Assembly: GCF_036370855.1 (NCBI RefSeq)
Contig: NC_088099.1
Location: forward strand, 29,842,501-29,906,500
Reading direction: 5' to 3'
Length of the DNA: 64,000 nt
From: Dromaius novaehollandiae
Taxonomy: Eukaryota; Chordata; Aves; Casuariiformes; Dromaiidae
Shown here: piece after piece, positions 12,201 through 24,200 of the stretch
How the letters are laid out: each line of letters opens with the position of its first letter
How positions within the stretch are numbered: the stretch's first letter is position 1
Notes under the pieces: model-generated
Seen by the model: the letters and a program-made list of their open reading frames with translations, nothing else
What the model was told of the DNA's origin: nothing
The model's database searches: none
Position numbers and translations under genes: made by a program

Positions 12201-15200
12201 ATTAGTGAAATTTAATACCACACACCAAAAATAATATATAGTTTCATTTGATTAAAATGGCCAAAAGGCCCTAGACCAAACAAGTTATTGAAACTGAAAA
12301 AGCAAAAGAAAGAGTTAGACTTTCATACAAATATCAAATTATAACTTAAGTTAGAGATACCTGTGAACAAACTGGGGGCTTGTCTACATTATAATTCCAT
12401 ACAGACAAATAACATGATTTTGCTAGCCCTATGCTCGAGCAAGTTTTTCTGGACCATGTTATCTCCACTCTCTCAAACCACAAAATCAGATTTTCAGAAC
12501 AGCAGGAATATTAAGAACACTTTTCTTAGAAGAAAAGGAAAGTCCTATATGCATTAGTTAAGAAAAATCTATTCTTCGAGTAACAGTGGTTATTGCTAGC
12601 TTGCTACAGTTTAATAATAGCTTTTTTTGTGAAAGATTTGTCATGGAAATCATCATGTGACACTGATTTATCAGATTACATTTCCTAAGTATTTTCCGCT
12701 TCATAATTAAGTAGAAGGGCTCTCCATTCTCACTCACAGGTCTCTTTATGCTCGCTTAAATGGATGATGCAGCAATAGGAGGCCATAAGATCCCTAATCC
12801 TAGGTGAAAAGGAGTTTCCTGGCCCTGGTCTTTACCAGGACCCATTGCAAGCCACAGAGAATAAAATATTCCAGGGTCAGAGGATTTAACACGGTAAATG
12901 TTCTCACTGCTCACAGGGCAATCCTATGGACAGCCATAGGGTAATCCTATGTGGCAGCCATAACAGACGAGGGCTCCTGTCCCTGCAAACGCCCAAAACT
13001 AAGAGCACATATGGTTTGGAGTGATCTTCATTCCCGTTTGGGTAAAATGCCAAATCACATCCTTAAAAGCCTCATTTAAGTGTGCTTTTCATGATACAAC
13101 TTCATACAAATAATAATTTGTTGCCACTGACCCAGGGAGACCCCACACCAAAACACCAAAATTTTAGACTTCTGCCTTATCTGGCATTTGTTCCATGGCA
13201 AGATTCAATTCACTGGAACAGCAGAAAATCTGGAAAGAGAAAGGTGATTCTGCATCACCTTCTGTGCCTGGATGAGTGCCAGAGACTCGAGGAATAATCA
13301 GGTGCCTTGGCATCTCCCTTCACAGGTGCCCCGAGCAGTTCACCAGCCTGGGGACAATGAACTGCTGAGCCTGGCTTGCGAGATCAGCACATGGCAAACC
13401 ACACCACACTAGCCAAAGAGCACAACCACACTTACAAGTAGTTTGATCCCATTTCTTAGAAAAGATATTCTTATCATTCCATCAATCCCTGTTATAAAAC
13501 AGCTTGTAAATGTCCAGTTTAATTACTGCCTGCTGCAGGTGACTTAAAAATTGTATTTAAACACATCACTTTTAAACTTTTTTTTTTAAATACAAGCCAT
13601 ATCCTAGCTTTGAGCAAACAAAACAAAATAGAATTGAATTGAAGACAAGACTTTTCAAAACAATTTTTAAATATTTTCTCTTACCAAAGACTCTTTCATC
13701 ATTGATGTTTTTGATACAGAACCACAGCCCTGCTGGGAAAGTACACACGAGAATATGCAGATCAAAAAAGAAGGAAACCCATGTTGTAGGCTGATGCTCA
13801 GACACAGAGGCAATGATCGGGATGTGAATTTTCGCATACCTTTTTTAAAAAAAATTCAGTTCAAATTATTTTGAAAAGATGAAATTATTAAAACTTGTAA
13901 ACATTAGGAATTCTGAAATTCATTTAAAAGGAAGCATTTTAAAGTGTTAATGCTTTATTCAGCATTTGAAATGAAACTGATGAAACTTTTATACCAAAAA
14001 CAAGTCCCCACGTGCTATTGTATTTAGGAAGTATTTGGTGTACAGAGTTATTTTAAAACGTCAATATAAAGGCTTATTTTCATACTAAGTAAAAGAATGA
14101 AAGTCACAGATGTTTTGTTCTATTATGGCTAACAACCAAGCCAAATCCACCCAAATGAAAACATGCAGCTATGGAAGCTATTACTACATTTTAGAGTGAT
14201 AGCAATCCATGAGAGTAAGTCTCTAAGTTTTCAACATTGAATCTGAAAAGCTCTCCTGTATATAGGAATATTTTCATTTTCTTGGTACAGAAAGTTAAAG
14301 TCCTAACTACCAGGCCAGTTACTGTTGCCCCCACATTTTTTCAGATACTGAAAATCAGGCCTTGTCTACACTTGGAAATACATGTTAACTAAACAACATG
14401 TCACCCAGTGCGGACGAGGACAAAAACATGTTCCCTATTAAAAGACAGCTATACATACAGACCTAATCTGGGGCGATACCCAACCAAAGGGCAAGGTATT
14501 GAACGTGTGTCCTTTTCTTCACTGAGATCTAGGTCTCATTCAAAACTGCATTAACGTGTTTTAAGGCAATATGATTTTCTAATGTAGACAAGCCCTCAAA
14601 AGTTTGACGCTTCGTATACATCTATCTATCTATCTATATAGACCACTTCATTTATAGGCAAAGAAGAACATTTTTATGTTCTTCAAATAAATGTGAGGCT
14701 TCTGTTACTGACATCTATTCTACCACATTTATCACAGAGTTGGTAGAGAATCCTGCATGAGCTGGACTTCAGAATGTGAGCAAGATACACTGAAGTGGGA
14801 AAGGTCTCCTTATCCTTGGTTTTAATCTATAAATTGAAATCCACCTGAAAAAATATTCACCTACAAAATATCTATATCTATATATATAGTTTTATTCAGA
14901 TTTTCCATTACTTAAGTGGCTAAAGAATCAAATACTGGCTTTTTAAAGGTTAACTAAAAAAACAAAAATAAACAAAAAACCCACCCACAGTCACACACAT
15001 GAATGAACCAGAGTTGTTCAGAGCAGATAATCTGTATACACATCTGTAACAGATGTATAAACATAGTAAACAGGCATAGTAAACAAGCAAGAACATACAT
15101 GCAACATCTTTGTGCTTTTGTAAGACACTGCACAATGAAAACAGCTAAGTTCAAGGCTCCTAGTCATTTTTAAATCTGTCCTCAAGTGTTGATGCAACTT

Positions 15201-18200
15201 TTGGTTATTTTATGCTAAGAAACATTACAGTTTCACATAGAAGAATATACCATTAATGTTCAAAGACCTCCAGAGAAACAAGCAATTTAATAGACAAATT
15301 ACTGACAAAGGTAAGATGGTGGCAAAAATCTTGAAATTGTTGCTACAAATGCTCTTTTCAGACAACCAATCGAAACCCCCTACATTTTCCTTGACAGAAA
15401 CAAAGGGTTTGAGAATGAGGAGAACGAAGGAGCATGTATTAGTTTTCAGTAGAATGCTCCTGATAGTTAACAGTTATATCCTTGATCCCTACTTACCCGG
15501 TGTCCCACAATGAATAAAATCTGCCACTCCAAGGAGCAATATAACCTGAAAAAGACAAGGAGAAAATCTCTTTCTGCTTAGGTATTTAACTGCAATATTC
15601 TTTCTGCTGCTTCAAATTTTGACACCAACTAAATACCCCGATGGCTTGGTAACACAAAAGCAGAAAAAATTTCATTAGATGTTTGGGTATTTGTGAACTA
15701 GATTGACCACGCTAGACAGTATACCAGCCACAAACCTAGTTCTATAAGAACATACTCTTACAGGACCACACTGTACCAGTTCAGTATCAAACACACGCAC
15801 CCCTCAAAAAAAAAAAAAGTGTGATGCAACAATAATTAAAATGTTTCCCAAAGAATATGACACACAGCAACCGAAACTCTTTAAGGAAATGTAAGAAAAA
15901 AAATATAGTTGATACAAAATCAATTAATTCTTTTTGAATACCTGAGTCAGAAACTGGGAATGATTTTAGCCAAGACATTGATGCTCAGTTAAACATTTGT
16001 TTCACACTGTTTCTCTATTGATGTATCTATTTGTGGCACAGAATACAAAAACTGCTAGTAGACATGCTGATAAGCTTTACATGCATCTTTTTTTTTTCTA
16101 TTTTTTTTATACAAAACCTCAACATATATGAATACCATAATAAAAAAAAGAATATCATTACAAGATGAAAGATAAAAATTTAGCAAGATTCTTAAACTTT
16201 ACTTCCACTTTCCTGGCTACTGTTTCAGCTTCTTCTACATACATCTACAGAGAAGCTGAAACATGAAAAAACTAGATCCTGTTATTACCCAAGCAGGCTT
16301 TGTGCACAAAGCAGTAACTCTTCCCTCTATTCAAGATTTAAACTTAGCATCAACTGACTGAACATTTTAGTTTAATATCTTGTTTAGATATTTAAAAATT
16401 TTGGTTCATGTTTTATGATAAGGCAGCATTTTTTTCTTTCAGTCTTTAGAGGCAAAGCTTGCTCCCAAACTGCTGCTTGCACAAGAAGGAGGAGCTGTCA
16501 ACAGATGCGGAACAACAGGTTATGGGCTTCTTAGAGAAAGAAGCTGGAGGCATCTAAAACATGAGACCAGACGGGATTCACCAGAGGATGCTGAAAGAGT
16601 TGGCTGGTGTGATGACTATCCATATCTTCAACACGAAGAGGGAGGGCCCTGGTGGTTAGAAAATGACTAATGTTACACCTTTATGAAAGGCAAGAGAATA
16701 GCCACAGGCCAGTAGCGTGGGTCCCTGGGAAGATCACAGAGCACAGCCTCCTGAAATCTATTTCCAGACATGTGAAGAACGAGAAGGGAATCAGGGATAG
16801 TCAGCACGGACTTACTAAAAGCAAATCATGCTTGACCAACCTGACTGTATTCTGTGATGAACTGACTGGCTATGTGGAGGAGGGGAGACCAGTGGATGTA
16901 GTATACCTTGACTTTAATAATGCTTCTGAACCATTTTCCACTTTCTCATTTGTAAGCTGAATAAGAATGGGCAGGAGAAACAGACTGTTAGATGGTCTGA
17001 AAATTGGCTGGACTGACAGGCTCAAAGTAGTACTCAGCAGCCTGGCATCCAGTTGATGGCTAGGAAGAAGCAGAATACCCCAGATCTCAATACTATGAAC
17101 ACAGCAAAATTAAGGGGAGTGTCTGGCATGCCTCATGGCAGGACTTCAACCCACAGCGTAACTGCTTCCAACCAGGTGCTGACAAGGCTGCACCCAGAAC
17201 AGAGGGTCTGGATGGGGGTGCCTTGCGGCAAGACAGTTATTAAGAAAAGAGAGATCAACAAAAGCTTAGAATACATGGTATACAAGAAAAAGGCAAGGAA
17301 ATTGTGTTTTTTCTGCCTGGTGAAGAGGCAGTATCTAAGTGGTGATCTAATAGCAGTCTACAACTGTTTAAAAGGCGTTTAGAAAGGTAATAGAGCCAAA
17401 CTCTTTTCAGTAGAGACATGATGTAATAAAGAGCAATGGCCATAAACTGTGGCCTGGGAGGTTCAGTCTGAAAATCAGGAAAAACTTCCTCACCAAGAGA
17501 GCAATGCATCACTGAACCAGGGGGCCCAGAACCAGGAACATCCACCCTCAGATGTTTTCAAGCTTCAGTTAGACAAAACCTCTGCTGACAATGTCTAGTC
17601 CTGAGGAGGAAACCTTTCCGAGCAGAGGCCAGACAAAGGCACCTCCGCAGGTCCCTTCCAGCCAGCATTTCTATGACAGTAAGAAAGAGCAAGTGTGCAT
17701 AGATGTGTTTTTCCCCCAACAGTATCATCTTTTTTATGCTAATATACGTACACTTTCTGTGGGCTTTTACATTTCTTTTACCTCACATTAATGAAATTAC
17801 AATTTATCCAGTTTTGCTTGCAATCTTTTGAAAAAGACTGCAGCTTTTAATAAAGCTCTTTTAAAATCAGAACCAGAAGCCTACATATTAGTGAATATTT
17901 CAAAAAATAAATTGCAATCAAGGCAAATTTTGCCAGACATTGAAATTAGAAGACAAATTTTATCATGGCATGCTAGTCAAAGTTTTTACTATACATTAGT
18001 AGGACTTGTTCATACGTATTTGGAGAATAAGAATGATAATCAAAAAATAAATTAAAAAGTTATATGGACCAAATTGTTAAACAACTGGTAGAAAAAAAAA
18101 AGTCTGCACTAGAAGCATTACTAAAAGGAAGAACAAGAAAGCAATGAGTTAAAATATAAACAAGTTAGGTCCCAGGAATTTTTTTTTTTAATAAAACTGA

Positions 18201-21200
18201 CAAAAAGGCACTGTAAATGAGGTATAATATTAAGATCACACAATTTATACTAAGTAGAATTCAACTTTGGCATAGGTAACATATTAAATAAGGAAAATAA
18301 GACAGCTTTTTCTTGATGAGGGGAAGGAAGTATGGTATTAGATCACCAAGAAAGTTCGTCCTTGAGCCAGAAGAAGGTAGTAAGGCATCTGGGGACTGCA
18401 ACTGAGCAAGGATAACCTTGTTTTTGTGAGCTTGGACAGAGCACCTCAAAGACTGGAGGCTGTAAAGTAGAACTGATGGACATAGATGAATTCTAGTCAC
18501 AGAGACATCAGGTTCAGCTATTTCAGAAAGTAAGTAGTTTTATACTTTGAAGATCTCTGTATATCAGTGCTATTCATAATGTAACAGTTATGCTTATCTT
18601 CATAATTGACTGACTATAGTTATGCTCTTCATTCCAATCTAACAATCACAATGTGGATCGTGGACAAGCTTGAAATACTGCAGTGATGCTATAGAGTTAT
18701 CTATGCAAAATATATTTGCATGTACCCCCATTTATTTTCAGTAATGACAGAATTATTCCCACATATACACACACACAAAAACATTCGTCACCTCTCATTC
18801 TTTAATTCTAAATGTACTCTATCTTGACATGAAATTAATCTGTGCTCTTCAGCCAATTTAAAAGCCTTAATTCCTCTAGCATCCATAAAGCTTTGCCTGA
18901 GATTAAGTGTCTTGCACTCCGCTAACTTAAGCTTGCATAAAAACTAGAGTCCTGTATCTGCTTTTATTCACGCTGAAGCCCATTACCTTTGCAGAACCAA
19001 TTTGAGCATTCATTATCTTTCTGTTTTATCAGAGAAATTATGGGAACACCACTAACATTTCTGGACAATTGACAGATTTTTCTTAGGCAAGAATCCTGCA
19101 GCCCACCAACAGAAAGCTCTGTGAATTCAGATACACAGAAAAAATAAGTAACATGGGCACAGCTTTGCTGTGGGGTTGCTAACGCGTACTCTAGACTAAG
19201 CCAAATGCTGATCACCTGGGTTAGCTGCTCTGAAGAAAAACTAGTTTCACAGTGGAGGTTATTTACCTGTGTATGTCAAATAGATGACACTCAGGAATAC
19301 AATACCAGCAGCCAGTGACACACCCAAGAAGAACAGTGTCTGAAATTCTTGCTTGGTTAATCTGTCTCTCAGATATTGCAGAAAGGCATACGCCTGCAGC
19401 AGTGCAAAAACACCTAAAGAAAAAGGGAAGTTATTGTTTAAAAGCTCAAAGGCAGCGCTAGCTGTTGTAGCAATTGATATACTTCGGCTATATTTGAAAT
19501 AGAAAAAAATACATGTACATCTTTATGTCTGAAAACCAGTATAAAACCACTCCTTCTGACAAATAGCCTTTAATACTTGATAGGGATTATTCTTCCTTCT
19601 AATGACTGAGAAACTACTTTCCAAAACATTCTTTGCTTAGTATCATGAGCTCCAACATCCATTACTTTCTTTGCCTCCAAACTAACTTGGGGTGAGGGAG
19701 AAGATCATCTGAATACAGTTTGCTTACATTTTGACAAAAACACAGGTTAACATACCTAGATCTAGTGAAAAAGCATAATACAGCTCTTGGCTAGCTGAAG
19801 TAATGAGCTGCAAGGAGAGAACCCAGAAACAAGGCTAATACAGACACATATAGGAATTAAGTTAGTGAACAGTACAGCAAAATTTAATGAAAAAAATCCC
19901 AGTAATTCAACAATAGCTTTGTATAATTCAGTTGTCTGTAACAGTGGAATTCACTTGGTATGCACCCTGCACTCTCAAAAAGGCAGCTCAAGTGTTTAAG
20001 ACTAAACAAAATCTTGGACATTTCAACATATATAACCAGATCAATCCAATGATTAGTCCATTCAAAAGTGAAAATTCACTGGTAGCTGACAGAAGAAAAA
20101 AAGACAACTCAAGTTTATGTTCCTTCTCCAATTTCAGAATAAAATTGACGTGCACGCTGTTGAAATCTACTAAGTCCTAGAGAAAGGCACAAATTCTATT
20201 CGCTAAATCCACGTAAAATTCTTCAGAATTTGCAAACTATGGTTTGATAATCTTTACTTTTTTCATTATGTTCAGAATATTGAAAGAATCATTCTACTAA
20301 TAATTTTTAAATATTGTTCTGGTACCTTTTAATAATATGCCAATTACTGCCCCAAATGCAACTTGATAAGTGATTATTCATAACAAAAAAAGTGAGGAGT
20401 CTAAAACTAAGCTATAATCACACAAACAGTGTATGGTCTTATTTAAATCAGATTTAGAATCTTGTCATCATTGACAAGAAATCAAGATGTCTGGATGTTT
20501 AACAGCTATTGAAAATAAATTTACTTTAAAGAAAAGAAAAATCGAACATGATTTAAATCAGTAATTTAAAAATCTCTTTCCTGAATAGTGATTTAAGTCA
20601 TTCATATCTAATTAACTTTGTTTTTAGAGTTGATAGTCTTCAAAGTGCCCAGTAAAAACCCTGTTTATCAATAACAAATGTTTCAGTTGCACAATGCTTG
20701 AAGGCAACATTATATTGCAAAACAGTAGAGATTATCAACTTTTAAAATAAGTGCTTGTCAGAACGAGTAACTGCTCCAGTGTTACAGAAGTGTTTTACTT
20801 CCATTAGCTCACACAAAGAAGGTTAATGTGTCAGCTGGGGAGAAAACCTCCCCACCGATACTAAATAGTGCCTTTTCTTCTTTAACACTTCAGTTTGTTA
20901 CCACAGGGAACAGAGCCACCAGGGCTTGGAGTTTTCTCCTGCTAAACAGATCGTTTGGAAACAAAGACATTTGGTCTTCTTACCTGCAGCTGCCATGTGT
21001 TCACTTGTTCTAATGGGCTGAAATCCTACAAAAGGTATCTGCATCGATAATATTAAACCCACAATGTAGAAAGTGCTATATGCTAGAAAAAGGGGTGGGG
21101 AGAAGAGAAAGGTGGGAAGAAAATAAATGAGTACACACATTTCAAAAAGCCTTGGCTCCCTCCATATTAAGAGTCCATCCGCCCGCCCGCCCGCCCCAAA

Positions 21201-24200
21201 CTGCAGTGGCACAAACGGAAACGTATCATTTTAAGTATTTTGGCTGTACTAATTATTTTTCTTTATCCTTTGACTAGCATAAACATATACACTACATTCA
21301 ATTTTGGAGAAAGGAGCAGTTTTGTTGTTCCTAATCACATTGTTTTCTCTCTCCTACACTTAAGGATATAAACTGTCTACTCAAGACACTTCAGCTTGGA
21401 AAGAGTTTCCTCTTCCTCTTTTGCTTTCTTGCTTTGGGCGGGGGAGCAGGGGGAAGAGCCAAAGCAGAGATCTCCGATAACTCACATAACAAATAACAAA
21501 AGCAGCTTTCTATGAGGAGAGACTGAAGGGACAGCATCTCAGAGAAGCAAGACAGGTAAGAGAATCTGTTACCCACTTAGGAGATGTAAGAAGGTGTGCT
21601 TGTTTTTTTTTAAAATACAAAAACAGAGGCATGCAAAGAAACTAAAAAACAACAGAATTTAAAGTGAATATTATGCATGTGTACTATAAACCTATATCAA
21701 GCATGGGGACTCATAACCCAACAGAGGCTAGAAGCCAAGAACACAACAGTATAGTATGAGTAACTTATGTAAGTGTTCATGTACTTTATTTTGATAGGAT
21801 TTCAGTTCTAATTATTCCAGGGTGAGGAAAAGAGGGGAGAGGAAGTGGGGAGGGAAGAGAGAAACACCAATTTTGAGCAGACATGAGTCCGATTCAGTTC
21901 ACTGGTTATTTCAAATGTAAAGTCCAAATGAAGTTTTCTTCATTCAGTGACAAATAGCAACAATCTACTTCCTAGCTTTTTAAGACTCCTACAAATGATA
22001 GGCTACTGTCTTTGTTATGGCCTCAACTTTACGAGGAGACTCCTGATCTCATACAATCCTTTACCAAGCTCCGCGTGAACAGGCCTGGGGCCGACATCAT
22101 TTACCAGCGGTACTTTTTTCATAGTACCTGGGTGGTGTCTCTCAGGGATTATGGTCACAGGGTCCTTTATGCTTTGCCAAACATCACAAAAAACAACTGA
22201 TGATGGTTCCAACTGCTTGCCACCTTTTCTGGTGCATTCTTCTCAACACTGGTATTTCAGAAGTTGGCCTAGCTAGAGATCTATTCCCTCTGATGTCACT
22301 GAAATATTTTTGCTATATAAAATTCAATTTTCGAGGAATTCACTACAACATAAATCATTCACTGTTTCTTGAAAGTGCTACAACACTGCCATCCTGTGGA
22401 ACTCCAGTGATTGGCATCAATCACTACATTTCACATTTGTTTAAGTCAGACCATTGTAAATCACCATTTTTAAGCCTGGTCCCACAACTGTTATTTTCTA
22501 TTTAATAATTACTTATGCCCACTTTTTAATGCATCCCTTGCTTTCCATCTCTTTCAAATGGCTATCAGATCTGCCTGCCTGGGATTGAAAAAAGACCCAA
22601 TTTACATAGCAATAAAACTTTGCTAGGAACTTAATACATCAAGGTGACACACCATCACAAACTTCCCATGTTCCTTTACGTTCTACTGTTGGTAGAGTCT
22701 TTGAAAAAACACTAAATTCATTTTGCTTCATGCAGTCCACTCTCATGATCATAACTTTAATTAGGTCAACAACAACAACCTAACCTGCTGGATAAAGCCA
22801 TTTCAAAAACAGATGATAATTTAAGCTGCTCTGCACTGCAAAAACATGAGAATAATCCACTGGAAAGCTTATCTAAAGAACATCAGCAAATACTTCACCA
22901 CACTCTTTCAAGTGATGCATTACAACCACCAGAAATAAGTTTGAATCATCTGAACCTTTAGAACACAGAAGTTGATAAATACATGCCTGAGCACCATTTA
23001 AATGATGAAACACAACACAGAGAAGAAATGCATTACTGAAATCAAGTTTAAAATTCTGGAATATCCATAAGCGCTTCTGCTATCAAATACTTTGAAAAGC
23101 ATACAGAACTTAAAAATTGTACAGGAAAAAAAAATTACAAGTTGATTGAGGTGCAAATTACTAAGTCTCTGAAGTGCATAATCATGACTTAAACCTGTAT
23201 GGTACCTTTCCAAATGTAAAACCATTTACATTTTAAATGTATGATAAACTACAACAAGAACTACAAGTACAACAATAGAAAATAATATTAGTAATTCCTG
23301 CATCTGAATAAGTATGTTATTTTCCCTATGCAAATGTTGCTAATACACTGGAATTGTAAGCTAGTTGATCTTACTTACTAACCCAGTAAGATCTGAATGA
23401 AAGATACTGACCACTTCAAGACTTAATAAAAGACAAACCTCACAGCTTGATTTTACGTGTTCAAATGTATTAGCATGGTCACCATTGATACCAAGTGGGT
23501 CAGAAGTTACCTGGTTGACATATTCATCTGCCTGCAAGCCATAAAATACCTTAAAATTGGCAATAAGTTCATGTTCTTTTTTCTTTTTTTTTACCCATTA
23601 AATGATTCTGAACTACACTGCACAGTAGATTATGTCCCACTAATCTTTGCTTTGGTATATGACTATCTGTATGAAAAATATATCCTATGACACCGTCATT
23701 TTTTTTTAAATCTTCACGCTGCCAAATACTTTCTTTTCTATGTATTTTCTATTATATTAGATGAAGTGTTCTTCAGTTACAAAATTAGGATTATGCTAGT
23801 TTAGAATAAAATTAAGCAACCAACCTGGAGTTAAGGAAAAAAACCCACTTAATAAAACTACTATAGATGCAGTTTACTAGCCACTGTCACCTGTTAATAG
23901 GTTACAAGAAGTTTTAACTGCACATTGGTAATTTTGAGAATTTAGAGACTCCTGCATTCACATTAGCAACTACGTAACACAGACACTCCAAAAATATATT
24001 TATTCTCCCTACTTTTGTGAGCTTTTGTAAACTCATCCCCTTATCTGAATAATCTAGAAGAGAAGCACAATTTCATTTCTTCCCAGAAATGCTTGAGCAT
24101 TCTTACCTATTTTACAAAAACATCCTGTTAAACAAACCTTTCACATATTGACGCAAGATGTACAGACATCTCTGTGTGTAATGCTTCCCATGGAAGTTTA

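Larger units (their letters stand above)
11946..13684 (-). other. STT3B: STT3B intron 9
   Basis: 1739 nt. Contains a solo MITE-like end at 12376-12390, a short tandem duplication at 12916-12962 and a GC-raised patch at about 12740-13400 that I could not assign to a repeat family. Confidence 0.88.
15546..19266 (-). other. STT3B: STT3B intron 7
   Basis: 3721 nt. Contains a degraded CR1 LINE on the plus strand (about 16455-17684) and a 13-bp perfect inverted repeat at 16221-16263. The remainder is AT-rich with nothing recognised. Confidence 0.9.

Noticed and set aside
16221-16263. Hairpin as a microRNA precursor
   Set aside because: 13-bp stem is far shorter than the roughly 22-bp or longer duplex required.
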